DNA from: Arthrobacter sp. C2
GTDB taxonomy: Bacteria; Actinomycetota; Actinomycetes; Actinomycetales; Micrococcaceae
Direction: 5' to 3'
Length of the DNA: 64,000 bases
NCBI GenBank assembly: GCA_024207135.1
Contig: CP042428.1
Coordinates: 2,728,001 to 2,792,000, forward strand
The notes beneath the pieces were generated by a model. The model had not been told where the DNA came from. It was given only the letters and a program-made list of their open reading frames with translations, and did no database searches. The translations under genes were made by a program, and so were the position numbers. Positions 16,338 to 25,755 of the stretch are shown here, piece by piece. Within the stretch, counting starts at the first letter, position 1, and each line of letters opens with the position of its first letter.

Positions 16338-18251
16338 ATGAATAAGACACTGGATCGCGCCACGGCGCACGTCAGCGAAGAAGAACTTGCCGCCCACCTG
16401 GAGTCCGCCCAGGTTCCGGCGCTGATCATGCTGACCGCCCACGTCACCGGCGACACCAGCGTGCTGCGCGACGACTGGCGCCCGAACCTGCGCGCCTTGC
16501 CGAACAGCGGCCTGGATGCCGAGACCGAGGCTACGGCCCGCAAGTGCTGCTTCGAGCTGCTGGCACCGTACTTGGCGACCCAGGGCACCTGGGACCAGGA
16601 GCCCGGCGAGGACCTCCGCCTGGCCATGAGCACTTGGCTGATGGGTGCCCCGGTGGAGGACGCGCTGGCGATGTCCGAGGTCTCCTTCGTCCCCAACAAC
16701 ACCGATCCGCGCCGGCCCGGGTGGACGCTCGAGCAGATCGCCCCGGACACCGCATTGAACGCCGTGGTCATCGGCGCCGGCTTCTCCGGGCTGCTCGCCG
16801 GCCTGCGCCTGAAACAGGCGGGCGTCCCGTTCAAGATCATCGAAAAGAGCCACGACGTCGGCGGCACCTGGTGGGAAAACACCTACCCCGATTGCCGCAC
16901 CGACGTGCGCAGCCACATCTACACCTATTCCTTCACCCAGCACGACTGGGAGACGCACTTCGGGCGCCAGGACAAGATCCACGGCTACCTGCACCAGTTC
17001 GCGAAGGACAACGGCCTGCTTGAGCACATGGTCTACGGCACCGAGGTCACCGCGACCCGCTGGAACGAGGAGACCAGCACCTGGACGTTGGAGACCAAGA
17101 CCGCGCAGGGCGTCGGGGAAAGCTTCGAGTCCAGCATCGTCATCAGCGCCGTGGGCCAGCTCAACCGCCCCTCGGTCCCGAACCTGGAAGGCCTTGACAC
17201 CTTCAAGGGCCCCGTCGTGCACTCCGCCCGGTGGGACCACGAGCTGGACTTCGCCGGCAAGAAGGTCGTCGTCGTCGGCACCGGCGCCAGCGCCCTGCAG
17301 TTCGCCCCGGCCGTCGCCAAGGTCGCCGAACAGGTCACCATCTTCCAGCGCAGCGCCCCGTGGCTGCGCTCCACCCCGGTGCTCCGCCAGGAGATCGAGA
17401 GCGGCGAGCGCTGGCTGCTGAACAACCTGAACCAGTACCGCGCCTACTACCGCTTCTCGATCTTCCTGCCCCGCGTGGTGGGCAACCTGGCCGCAGCCAC
17501 CGTCGATGAGGACTTCGGGCCGACCGAGGTCTCCGTCTCCGCCGCCAACGAGGCATTGCGCGTCGACCTCACCGCGTACCTCACCGAGCAGGCCGGGGAT
17601 GACAAGGAGCTGCTCGCCCAGATCATCCCGAACTACCCGCCGGCCGCCAAGCGCATCATTTGCGACGACGGCACCTGGGTCAGGACGCTCAAGCGCGAGA
17701 ACGTCCGGCTGGTGTCCCGGGGCGTGAGCCGCGTCGACGAGACCGGCGTATGGCTGGGCGACGAGCACATCGAGGCAGACATCATCCTGCTGGGCACCGG
17801 CTTCAAGGCCGCCGACTTCCTGCTTCCGATGTCGGTGGCGGGCATCGGCGGCAAGGACCTGCACGAGACCTGGGGCATCGACGCCAGCGCCTACCTGGGC
17901 TCCACGCTGCCGGGCTTCCCGAACTTCTTCTGCATGTACGGGCCGAACACCAACACCGTCATCCACGGCAACCTGGTCTTCTTCCTCGAATGCCAGGCCA
18001 ACTACGTCCTGGACGCGATCAAGACCCTGGCATCGGGCGGCTACAAGTCGATGAACCTGCGCGACGAGGTGTTTGCCGCGTACGACAAGGAAATCGTGGC
18101 CGAGAGCGCCAAGCGCACCTGGGGCTGGTCCAAGACCCACTCCTGGTACATGAACGCCGAGGGCCGCTCGACCATCATGTGGCCGCTGCCGGCACGGAAC
18201 TACTTCGAGCGCACCACCCACGTGCGCCCCGAGGAATACCAGCTGGGCTGA
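16338..18251 (+). CDS. Baeyer-Villiger flavin monooxygenase (4-hydroxyacetophenone monooxygenase-like)
   Basis: 637 residues. The FAD Rossmann motif GAGFSG starts near 146, the BVMO fingerprint FKGPVVHSARWD begins near 289 (F-x-G-x3-H-x3-W-D form) and the NADPH motif GTGASA lies near 313. About 140 residues precede the FAD domain, an extension and total length like 4-hydroxyacetophenone monooxygenase (about 640 aa) rather than cyclohexanone monooxygenases (about 540 aa). It inserts oxygen next to a ketone using NADPH, O2 and FAD to give an ester or lactone. Hydrolases flank it on both sides. The actual ketone is unknown. Confidence 0.92.
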   Translation: MNKTLDRATAHVSEEELAAHLESAQVPALIMLTAHVTGDTSVLRDDWRPNLRALPNSGLDAETEATARKCCFELLAPYLATQGTWDQEPGEDLRLAMSTWLMGAPVEDALAMSEVSFVPNNTDPRRPGWTLEQIAPDTALNAVVIGAGFSGLLAGLRLKQAGVPFKIIEKSHDVGGTWWENTYPDCRTDVRSHIYTYSFTQHDWETHFGRQDKIHGYLHQFAKDNGLLEHMVYGTEVTATRWNEETSTWTLETKTAQGVGESFESSIVISAVGQLNRPSVPNLEGLDTFKGPVVHSARWDHELDFAGKKVVVVGTGASALQFAPAVAKVAEQVTIFQRSAPWLRSTPVLRQEIESGERWLLNNLNQYRAYYRFSIFLPRVVGNLAAATVDEDFGPTEVSVSAANEALRVDLTAYLTEQAGDDKELLAQIIPNYPPAAKRIICDDGTWVRTLKRENVRLVSRGVSRVDETGVWLGDEHIEADIILLGTGFKAADFLLPMSVAGIGGKDLHETWGIDASAYLGSTLPGFPNFFCMYGPNTNTVIHGNLVFFLECQANYVLDAIKTLASGGYKSMNLRDEVFAAYDKEIVAESAKRTWGWSKTHSWYMNAEGRSTIMWPLPARNYFERTTHVRPEEYQLG

Positions 18252-18300
18252 TCCGCCGCCGTAAACATCCAACATCCGTTCAACAACACCGGAGGCTGAA

Positions 18301-19167
18301 TTGCTCACCGAGACATCAATGATCACCGAGACGACGGTTGTCGTCGCCAACCTTGAAACCCGCTACCTCTCCGGCGGCCCGACCGATGGCGCCCCCGTCG
18401 TCGTCTTCCTGCACGACGGCGCCTGGGGCGGCGCCTCGGACGTGACCTGGGGCGGCATCCTGCCGCTGGCCGCCGAGAAGTTCCGCGTCATCGCACCGGA
18501 CCTGCTGGGCTACGGCGGCTCGGCCAAGTCGATCCGGTTGGACGTCTCGCCCTTCGCGTTCCGCCTGACCCACCTGTTCTCGCTGCTGGACCACCTGGGA
18601 ATCACCGAACCGGTGCACCTGGTCGGCAACTCCTTCGGCGGTTCGCTGACGCTGCGTGCCCTGACCAACCCGGCATTGCGCGAGCGCATCGCCTCGGTGA
18701 CCACCATCGCCGGCACCGGCGGCGCCTGGCGCGGAGCCGACCTGGCCAAGATCGGCGACTTCGACGGCACGCCCGAGCGCCTCGAGGAAATCGTCGGCTA
18801 CCTGTGCGAACCGTTCGAGAACAAAGATGCCCAGCTTGAGGCCCGCATGCGCTGGGCCATCGCGCCGGGGCACTTCGCCTCGATGAAGGCCCCGCACACC
18901 GCTGTCCCCGAGGCCATGAAGGTCGAGCGTCCGGCGGACCCGTACCCGGGCAACCTGACGGGTGTCACGACCCCGGCCCTGCTGATCGAGGGCAAGGACG
19001 ACACCCTGTTCGAAGGCGGCTGGAGCACCAAGCTGCGGGAGTTCCTGCCACAGGCCAAGGCCGTGGTCATGGATTCCAGGCACAGCCCGAACATCAGCCA
19101 GCCGCAGCCGACCTGGGCCGTCCTCAACGAGTTCCTGACCGAGATCACCCAGGACGGCAACGCATGA
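18301..19167 (+). CDS. Alpha/beta hydrolase, C-C/ester hydrolase type
   Basis: 288 residues. Nucleophile elbow VGNSFGGS places Ser at 111. FLHDGAWGG forms the oxyanion region and DSRHSPN near 260 the catalytic His. It resembles meta-cleavage-product hydrolases and related esterases. TTG at 18301 is chosen because GGAGG ends 5 bp upstream; the ATG at 18319 would be too far from it. It follows the BVMO by 49 bp and overlaps the next SDR by 4 bp. Together with the hydrolase at 15478 it gives the operon two esterases, perhaps for successive steps. Confidence 0.85.
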   Translation: MLTETSMITETTVVVANLETRYLSGGPTDGAPVVVFLHDGAWGGASDVTWGGILPLAAEKFRVIAPDLLGYGGSAKSIRLDVSPFAFRLTHLFSLLDHLGITEPVHLVGNSFGGSLTLRALTNPALRERIASVTTIAGTGGAWRGADLAKIGDFDGTPERLEEIVGYLCEPFENKDAQLEARMRWAIAPGHFASMKAPHTAVPEAMKVERPADPYPGNLTGVTTPALLIEGKDDTLFEGGWSTKLREFLPQAKAVVMDSRHSPNISQPQPTWAVLNEFLTEITQDGNA

Positions 19168-19862
19168 GCGCGCCGGCACTGGTGATCTCCGGCGGTTCCT
19201 CCGGAATCGGCGAGGGCCTGGTCAACGACCTGCGCAAGGACTGGGACGTCACCTCGGTGTCCCGTTCCCTACCCAAGAACCCGCTGGACGGGGTCAACTA
19301 CGTGGCAGGCGATGTCGCGGGGGATGCCGCGGAGAATGTCCGTGCAGCGTTGAAGGAACAAGGACGCGGGTCCATCCACTCGCTGATCCACTGTGCAGGC
19401 GTCGGCCTCTTCGGCAAGTTCCTGGACACCCCCAAGGCCGACTGGGAACGCGCACTGATGCTGAACCTGCATGGCACGCTGAACTTCCTCCAGGGAACCG
19501 CGGACCTGGTTCAGGACGGCGGACGCATCTTGCTGTATTCCTCGGGCACCGTGTTCAAGGCCCCGGGCGGCGCCGCCGCCTACGCCGCGTCCAAGGCCGG
19601 CATCATCGGCTTTGCCCGCAGCTTCGCCATGGAAATGGGAGAACGCAACATCACGGTCAACGTGATCGCACCGGGCCTGGTCATGACGCCGCTGGCCGCC
19701 AAGCTCGCCGGCGGCGAGGAAGCGAATATTGCCACCCGCGCCATCAAGCGCGCCTCGGTGGTCGAGGACTACGTGGGGCCAACCCGCTTCTTCCTCTCCG
19801 AGGGAGCGGGCTTTGTCACCGGCCAGACACTGGTAGTTGACGGCGGCTCGATCCGCCGCTGA
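19164..19862 (+). CDS. Short-chain dehydrogenase/reductase
   Basis: 232 residues, compact SDR. The cofactor loop is SGGSSGIGEG (about 9-18), HCAG stands in for NNAG near 75, and the active-site serine precedes YAASK near 134. The C terminus VDGGSIRR is typical. ATG at 19164 overlaps the hydrolase stop (ATGA). It is the last gene of the ATPase-hydrolase-BVMO-hydrolase-SDR operon and is followed directly by a strong hairpin. It may oxidise the alcohol released from the ester, but direction and substrate are not shown. Confidence 0.86.
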   Translation: MSAPALVISGGSSGIGEGLVNDLRKDWDVTSVSRSLPKNPLDGVNYVAGDVAGDAAENVRAALKEQGRGSIHSLIHCAGVGLFGKFLDTPKADWERALMLNLHGTLNFLQGTADLVQDGGRILLYSSGTVFKAPGGAAAYAASKAGIIGFARSFAMEMGERNITVNVIAPGLVMTPLAAKLAGGEEANIATRAIKRASVVEDYVGPTRFFLSEGAGFVTGQTLVVDGGSIRR

Positions 19863-19884
19863 TCCCCAAACACCGGGCAACTCA

Positions 19885-19927
19885 ACGTGAGGGGCCGTCG
19901 CATCATTGATGCGACGGCCCCTCACGT
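19885..19927. terminator. Strong bidirectional hairpin terminator
   Basis: Perfect 21-bp arms (19885-19905 and 19907-19927, beginning ACGTGAGGGGCCGTC) with a minimal turn. It lies 22 bp after the SDR stop and 43 bp before the convergent Old Yellow Enzyme stop, so it can end both transcripts. Confidence 0.85.
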
Positions 19928-19970
19928 CGTTAACGCGCCTTGCTCACCCGGGCCCACAAATCAATAAGAG

Positions 19971-21044
19971 TCAGTTCTGCCAGAACGGGTAGTCGGTGTA
20001 GCCGGCGGCGCCCTCCGTGTAGAAGGTCGAGGAATCGGGCTCGTTCAACGGCAGGCCCTCCTGCCAACGGCGAACCAGGTCGGGGTTGGCGATCGCCGGG
20101 CGGCCCACCACCACGGCATCTCCCCAGCCGTTGGCGGCAACCGCCGCCGCGTCGTCGAACGTGGTGACGGTCCGGAACCCGGTGTTCAACAGGACCGGCC
20201 CATCAAACCGTTCCCGCAGGTCCTGGACCAGTGCCCCGGATGGATCGGCGTGCAGGATGCTCAGCGCCGCCAAGCCCAGGGGTGCAATCCCGTCAATCAG
20301 CGCTTCATAGGTGGCGGCGACATCCGCCGGATCGGTTTCCACCGCACCCTGGACGTTGTGCTCGGGGGAAATACGCAGGCCCGTCCGGCCCGCGCCGATG
20401 GCGTTGGCCACGGCGGCGACCACCTCGATGACAAAGCGCGCCCGGTTTTCCGGGGACCCGCCATAGGCGTCGGTGCGGGTGTTGGCGCTGGGTGCCAGGA
20501 ACTCGTGCAGCAGGTAGCCGTTGGCCCCGTGCAGTTCCACGCCGTCGAACCCCGCGGCGATCGCATTTCGGGATCCGGCCACGAACTCCTCGATGATTCC
20601 CGGCAGCTCGCCGGTCTCCAAGGCGTGCGGAACGGGGTAGGCGTGCTTGCCGGTGTAGGTCCGGGAGACGCCGTCAACCGCGATGGCGCTCGGGGCCACG
20701 ACGTGGGCTTGCCCGGTGGTTTCGGTGTGGGTGACACGGCCGGCATGCATCACCTGCGCGACAATCAGCCCGCCCTCGGCGTGCACCGCGTCGGTGACGC
20801 GCTTCCACCCGGCGATCTGCTCCTGCGTGACAAGCCCGGGCTGGCGGACGAACCCCTGGCCGGTGAAGCTGGGGTAAACGCCCTCGGAGACGATCAATCC
20901 CATCGAGGCACGCTGGCGGTAGTACTCGACAACGTCGTCGTTCGGCACCCCGTCCACGCGGGAGCGCGAGCGGGTCAGCGGCGCCATGACCAGGCGGTTG
21001 GGCAGTTCGAGGTCACCGAGGGTGAGCGGGGAAAACAGGTCCAT
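19971..21044 (-). CDS. Old Yellow Enzyme family NADH:flavin oxidoreductase (NemA/OYE-like)
   Basis: 357 residues, FMN TIM barrel. It has MAPLTRSRS near 18, the HAGR motif near 97, GFDGVELHGANGYL near 171 and a VGRPAIANPDLV phosphate-binding end. OYEs reduce activated C=C bonds of enones or nitro compounds with NAD(P)H. Start 21044 has a GGAG box about 12 bp upstream; longer readings are G+C-rich noncoding. It converges on the BVMO operon, and reducing an enone before Baeyer-Villiger oxidation would be coherent. It could equally be a general detoxifying enzyme. Confidence 0.9.
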   Translation of the reverse strand: MDLFSPLTLGDLELPNRLVMAPLTRSRSRVDGVPNDDVVEYYRQRASMGLIVSEGVYPSFTGQGFVRQPGLVTQEQIAGWKRVTDAVHAEGGLIVAQVMHAGRVTHTETTGQAHVVAPSAIAVDGVSRTYTGKHAYPVPHALETGELPGIIEEFVAGSRNAIAAGFDGVELHGANGYLLHEFLAPSANTRTDAYGGSPENRARFVIEVVAAVANAIGAGRTGLRISPEHNVQGAVETDPADVAATYEALIDGIAPLGLAALSILHADPSGALVQDLRERFDGPVLLNTGFRTVTTFDDAAAVAANGWGDAVVVGRPAIANPDLVRRWQEGLPLNEPDSSTFYTEGAAGYTDYPFWQN

Positions 21045-21722
21045 GGGGGTGGGGCTCCAGAGGTCGGGGGTGGTTGCCTGGTGCAACCAGCCCCGCGGCA
21101 ACGCTATTCCTTCCGGGCCCCGGCGGTGAGGCGGAACACAGCCCCCGCATTCCGTTCGCGATGGCGTCGCTTTCCCGGCACGACACTCCCGACCATGCAC
21201 CGCCGGCACTTTTTTCGGCCCGAACTCCCGGCGGCGCTCCTTCGAAACCCCGCGTCGCCGACGGCCAGTCCGGGGGGCTTGGCATCCGCGACGCCACCGC
21301 CGGCCTTCGCTCCCCCGGCCCCTCGATGCACGGATTCGGGGCGGTGAGGGCCGGCCCCGGGGCCGGTGGCCGGGCACGTCCGTAGGCTCCGGCGTCGATT
21401 GCCGACAACGTCCGCTCAGCCGCGCAGCCAAGCGATTTCCGCGGTTGCTGCCTCTGTCTCGGGGTCCCTGGGCCGTGCCGCCCGAAAGTCCCGGACTTCC
21501 CACACCCCCCGAGCCTCCCGCCCGTGTACATTGCACCCGGTTCCTGGAGCCGGGACGCCAAGGCCAAGACTCCGGGCCGGGCGTCGGCCCGCACCCCGAC
21601 ATACGGCTCATGAATACCTTGGCGATTGCGACGCAAAACACGTCCCACAGCGGTCCTCCGGCGGCCCGGAAACCGCGCGGAGCCCGAGGGGCGATTGGCC
21701 CGCTGCGCTAGTGTCGAATGCT
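21045..21722. other. 678-bp gene-free divergent region
   Basis: It lies between the OYE (leftward) and the BCCT carrier (rightward), mostly very G+C-rich. Open frames cross it on both strands, but none looks like a protein family or has a ribosome-binding site. I see no operator or RNA structure that I can support. Confidence 0.6.
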
Positions 21723-23663
21723 ATGGATTCCCCCGATTCACATCCAAAACAAGCCACCTTGAGCACCCCCGGGCCAGCGCCTGCCGGAACCCGGGAGCAC
21801 GGGCCGACCCCCGTCCGGCCCGCCGGCCGCGTGCGAAACGCCCTGCGCCATGCAGCCAAGGAGCCGGCGTTCGGCATCCACCCCGGACTGGTTCCGGGCA
21901 TCAGCGTCGAGGACACCGGTGCGAAGTTCCCGACCCGGCGCAGCGTGTTTGTCGTCGCCCTGGCCCTCACGCTCGCAGTGCTCGGTTGGGCCATCCTCGC
22001 CCCGGGCAACCTCAACGAGGTCGGCACGACCATGCAGGGCTGGGTGGTCACGCACTTCGGCTGGCTGTTCAACGCCACCGTGGTCGCCATCGTGGCGTTC
22101 ATGCTGGTGGTCGGCTTCGGCCCCACCGGCAAGATCCGCCTCGGCGCCGACGACAGCAGCCCGGAGTACTCCACCCTGTCGTGGATCTCCATGCTGTTCG
22201 CCGCGGGACTGGGCATCGGGCTGGTCTTCTACGGACCGCTCGAGCCGCTGAGCCACTTCCTGTCCCCGCCTCCATCGACGGATGCCGCGGCCGGAACCAC
22301 CGACGCGGTCCTGCCGGCCATGACAGATGCCTTCCTGCACCAGGCCACCTTCGCCTGGTGCATCTACGCACTGGTCGGCGGGGCCCTGGCCTACGCCTCC
22401 TACCGGCGCGGCCGGCTGCCGCTGATCTCCTCTTTGTTCGAGCCGGTCTTCCCCGACGGCAACAACCGGATCCTGGGCAAGATCATCGACATCTTCGCCG
22501 TCCTGGTCACGCTGTTCGGCACCGCGACCTCGCTGGGCATCGGAGCGCTCCAGATCCGCACCGGAACCTCGATCGTCACCGGCCAGGAACTGGGCAACGG
22601 ATTCGTCGTGGTGGCCATCAGCGTGCTGACCATCATCTTCACCATCTCGGCCGTGGCCGGCATCAAGACCGGCATCCGGCTGCTGTCCAACGCCAACATG
22701 GCCCTGGTCATCCTGCTCGCCGTCTTCGCCCTGCTGGCCGGGCCGACGTTCTTCCTGCTCGACCTGCTGCCGGCCTCGCTCATCGCCTTCGTCGGCAACC
22801 TGCCGGAGATGCTCACCGTCTTCGCCAGCCAGGGCTCCTCCGAGCAGGAATACCTGACCAGCTGGACGACCCTGTACTGGGCCTGGTGGATCTCCTGGTC
22901 CCCATTTGTCGGGATGTTCATCGCCAAGATCTCCAAGGGCCGCACCCTGCGCGAATTCGTCACGGTCGTGGTCTTTGTCCCCTCGGCGATCTCCATCGGC
23001 TGGTTCACGGTCTTCGGCGGCAACGCGATCTGGATGAACATGAACGGGCAGGACATGGCCGTGGAGGGAGCCGGCGAGAACGTCATGTTCGACTTGCTGG
23101 GAAACCTTCCCTTCAGCAACGTCACGTGGATCATTTGCCTGCTGGCCATCCTGGTCTTCTTTGTCACCGCCGCCGATTCGGCCAGCAACGTCATGGGCTC
23201 GATGTCCCAGTCGGGCCGGCCCGTGCCTTCCAAGTCGGTGACCATCACCTGGGCCGCGGCCCTCGGGCTGATCGCCATGTTCCTGTTGCTGGCCGGCGGC
23301 CGCAACGCCCTGTCGGGGCTGCAGTCGATCATGGTGACCTGTGCCTTGCCGTTCACCATCATCCTGATCGGCGTCATGGTCTCCTGGGCCCGGGACCTGC
23401 GCAACGATCCGTTGATGATCCGACGCAGGTACGCGCATGAGGCCATCCGGCGCGGCGTCCGCATGGGCATCGGCGAACACGGTGACGACTTCGTGTTCGG
23501 CACCGCCCAGGTGGCCGAGGAAGAGGGTGCCGGCGCGGACTTCGAGAGCGATGACCCGGCCCTCACGGACTGGTACACGGACAACGCCATGCCGGAGCCC
23601 GAGGAAATTCCGTCGGAGTCCGAGGAGATTCCGTTGAAGACGGAGGCCCCCGAGCGGGTGTAG
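21723..23663 (+). CDS. BCCT family transporter (glycine betaine/choline/carnitine type)
   Basis: 646 residues with about 12 membrane segments between about 70 and 570. The family signature is seen in TTLYWAWWISWSPFVGMF (about 380-397) followed by IAKISKGRTLREF, with the aromatic box residues of betaine carriers. BCCT proteins are Na+- or H+-coupled importers of quaternary ammonium solutes. The long acidic C-terminal tail (rich in E and P after about 600) could be an osmosensory tail. ATG 21723 is preferred but no clear Shine-Dalgarno precedes it; GTG 21711 is an alternative. Confidence 0.88.
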   Translation: MDSPDSHPKQATLSTPGPAPAGTREHGPTPVRPAGRVRNALRHAAKEPAFGIHPGLVPGISVEDTGAKFPTRRSVFVVALALTLAVLGWAILAPGNLNEVGTTMQGWVVTHFGWLFNATVVAIVAFMLVVGFGPTGKIRLGADDSSPEYSTLSWISMLFAAGLGIGLVFYGPLEPLSHFLSPPPSTDAAAGTTDAVLPAMTDAFLHQATFAWCIYALVGGALAYASYRRGRLPLISSLFEPVFPDGNNRILGKIIDIFAVLVTLFGTATSLGIGALQIRTGTSIVTGQELGNGFVVVAISVLTIIFTISAVAGIKTGIRLLSNANMALVILLAVFALLAGPTFFLLDLLPASLIAFVGNLPEMLTVFASQGSSEQEYLTSWTTLYWAWWISWSPFVGMFIAKISKGRTLREFVTVVVFVPSAISIGWFTVFGGNAIWMNMNGQDMAVEGAGENVMFDLLGNLPFSNVTWIICLLAILVFFVTAADSASNVMGSMSQSGRPVPSKSVTITWAAALGLIAMFLLLAGGRNALSGLQSIMVTCALPFTIILIGVMVSWARDLRNDPLMIRRRYAHEAIRRGVRMGIGEHGDDFVFGTAQVAEEEGAGADFESDDPALTDWYTDNAMPEPEEIPSESEEIPLKTEAPERV

Positions 23664-23674
23664 CTTACGGGACC

Positions 23675-23705
23675 CCCCGGCGGCTGGCACGATGCCACGC
23701 CGGGG
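23675..23705. terminator. Hairpin between convergent BCCT and MFS genes
   Basis: CCCCGGCG and CGCCGGGG arms enclose a second TGGCA/TGCCA stem with a 2-nt bulge. It sits 11 bp after the BCCT stop and 45 bp from the MFS stop. There is no T tract, so its efficiency is uncertain. Confidence 0.55.
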
Positions 23706-23750
23706 CCGCTCCCGCGGTTGACTCCACGCGGGGGCATTCCGGCCCAGTCC

Positions 23751-25193
23751 TCAGGACTCCGCGGCGGCAGGGCTTTCCCCGCGGTCGTCACCTGGGTCGA
23801 CGGGTGCGCTCTCCGGTGCCGTGGCGTACGCGACCGAGAGCCTCCGGTAGGACCGCGTGGCCAGGGCGGCGAGCCCCAGGAAGATCGAGGCGATCCCGGA
23901 GACCAGGAACACCAACGCGATGCCGCGGGCGTCCCCCTCCCCCAGCAGCCAGCCCCATCTCTGCTTCCCGGGATCGGAGTTCATGTACGGGATGATCCAG
24001 AACTCGGCCAAAGGCGCGATCAGGAACGCGGTGATCGGCGCGGCAGCGGCCTCGAAGGTCATCGCGAAGCCGAAGACCCGGCCCTGGACCTTGTAGGGCA
24101 CCACCTTCTGGATCACCGTCTGCTCGGCCGCCTCGACCGCGGGGATGAGCATCATGTAGATCCAGATGCCCAGGGCATAGAGCCACCACCACTCGCGGAT
24201 CGTGAAGGTCGCGCCGAGCACGCCGCTGAAGGCAACCAGGACCAACATGGTGCGGATCGGGTTCTTGCCCAGGCCGAACTTGGCCACCAGCCCGCCGCCG
24301 ATCAGGAATCCGGTTGCGGTCACCCCGAGCACCACGCCCCAGATCTCAACCGGAAAGATCGTCAGGCCGTAGGGATCCATCAGCGCCATGAACACCCCAC
24401 CGGTGAGGTTGTTGAAGGTGGTGAACAGGATCAACGCGAACAGGCCCTGCGTGGCACGCACCGCCGCGATCCCGGCCCGCAGCTCGGCGAAGCTTTCGCG
24501 GTCCTGCGCGCGCACGATCTTGGGCTCCGGGATCCGCAGGAAAAGCAGGTGCCCGAGCACCGCGCCGCAGGCCACCAGCGAGATGACGATCGTTCCGCCC
24601 ATGCCCAGGAACCCGATCGCCAGGCCGCTGAAGACACTGGTGATCATGAAGGCCAGCCCCTGCACAGTGCCCACCAGTCCGTTGGCGTTGGCCCGGCGCT
24701 CGGCCGGCACCAGCAGGGTCACGGTGGTGGACAGGGCAATGTTGCGCAGCTGTTCGACCACCGCACCGATGAGCACCACCAGGGCAAAGAGCCAGAACCA
24801 GATCCCGGACAGGCTCAGCAGCTCGGCCTCGGGAACCAGCAGGAACATCGTTCCGGCCAGCGCGAAGCACGCCACGGTGAACAGCGTGGAGCCGACCATC
24901 ACCGCATGCTTGCGGTACCTGTCCACCAGCACCCCGAAGAACAGGCCGAAGAACGCGACCAGCAGCATGTAGGTCCCGCCAATGAGCCCTGTGGCCAGGA
25001 CCGAGCGCGTCTCCAGGTACACCCAGAAGGTCAGCGCGAACCAAAGGAAACTGGTGACCACGTTGGCCAAAGCAGTATTGACCAGCACATGCATGAACGT
25101 GCGGTGCCCCGATTTCGGAGGCGCCTCTGTGGCGGCGGTTTGTTGCCTGTCGGTCGTTTCGATGTCCGCGGAGGACGGCTCTTCCTGCGACAT
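23751..25193 (-). CDS. MFS transporter (MFS_3/drug-efflux-like)
   Basis: 480 residues with about 12 membrane segments. The motif-A-like loop GVLVDRYRKHAVMVGS lies near 89-104, and LVPAERRANANGLVGTVQGL near 160-179 is typical of the TetV/enterobactin-exporter branch. A roughly 32-residue hydrophilic N terminus precedes the first helix. The C-terminal half contains a long periplasmic loop. No regulator is adjacent and the substrate is unknown. It is convergent with the BCCT gene. Confidence 0.85.
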   Translation of the reverse strand: MSQEEPSSADIETTDRQQTAATEAPPKSGHRTFMHVLVNTALANVVTSFLWFALTFWVYLETRSVLATGLIGGTYMLLVAFFGLFFGVLVDRYRKHAVMVGSTLFTVACFALAGTMFLLVPEAELLSLSGIWFWLFALVVLIGAVVEQLRNIALSTTVTLLVPAERRANANGLVGTVQGLAFMITSVFSGLAIGFLGMGGTIVISLVACGAVLGHLLFLRIPEPKIVRAQDRESFAELRAGIAAVRATQGLFALILFTTFNNLTGGVFMALMDPYGLTIFPVEIWGVVLGVTATGFLIGGGLVAKFGLGKNPIRTMLVLVAFSGVLGATFTIREWWWLYALGIWIYMMLIPAVEAAEQTVIQKVVPYKVQGRVFGFAMTFEAAAAPITAFLIAPLAEFWIIPYMNSDPGKQRWGWLLGEGDARGIALVFLVSGIASIFLGLAALATRSYRRLSVAYATAPESAPVDPGDDRGESPAAAES

Positions 25194-25293
25194 GTTCCAA
25201 GCCTAAAACTTGGCATCGCCCTTCGATAGACGGGCGAACCGGAGATTTTGTTCCACCCGAGGAAGCAGCGCCATTCATGCGCCATGAGGAAGA

Positions 25294-25755
25294 CTATGTG
25301 CTAACCAATGCGTTCCGGCTTGCGGCGGCTTCCTCGTTGTATTTCTTGTTCGAGTTGTTCACCGCGAGGTACCAGGATGCACCGACGACCAGATGCATGA
25401 CTGCAAGCCCTATACCGCTGGGCAGGTCTGCTGCGTACAGGATCGCGTTGGCGATCGAAAGTACGGCGACAGCCACGCCGATCCACTGCGCGATCTTGCA
25501 GAACCCCGGCTTCGACCTGCCAATCAGGAAGGTGAGGAACCCAAGAACGGCGAACGGCAAGACAATGTAGCCAACGATCTCACCAAAAGTCAGATGCGTG
25601 AATAGGCCGCCGTTGAAATACATGGAAGCCCCAGCTGCCTCGCTGACGAAATAGACAAAAATGCTCGTGATCACGGCCCCAAAAGTCGCAATGACAACCT
25701 GAACATAGTTGAACGGCATCTTGAACTTTTTGTACGGCTGCACCTGAGCAGTCAT
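25294..25755 (-). CDS. Small four-helix membrane protein (DUF6069-like)
   Basis: 153 residues with four hydrophobic segments (about 14-36, 52-72, 84-103 and 112-130). The last contains LAVMHLVVGASWYLAV, a pattern I associate with DUF6069 proteins; that assignment is tentative. A short cytosolic lysine-rich start (QVQPYKKFKM) and a charged tail bound the membrane part. Start 25755 follows a GAGGAG box by 10 bp; a second ATG just after that box is out of frame. It is monocistronic. Function unknown. Confidence 0.65.
   Translation of the reverse strand: MTAQVQPYKKFKMPFNYVQVVIATFGAVITSIFVYFVSEAAGASMYFNGGLFTHLTFGEIVGYIVLPFAVLGFLTFLIGRSKPGFCKIAQWIGVAVAVLSIANAILYAADLPSGIGLAVMHLVVGASWYLAVNNSNKKYNEEAAASRNALVST

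Noticed and set aside
15858-18350. 830-codon open frame opposite the BVMO
   Set aside because: It has the same cause, is low in recognisable motifs and opposes a BVMO with intact FAD, NADPH and fingerprint motifs.
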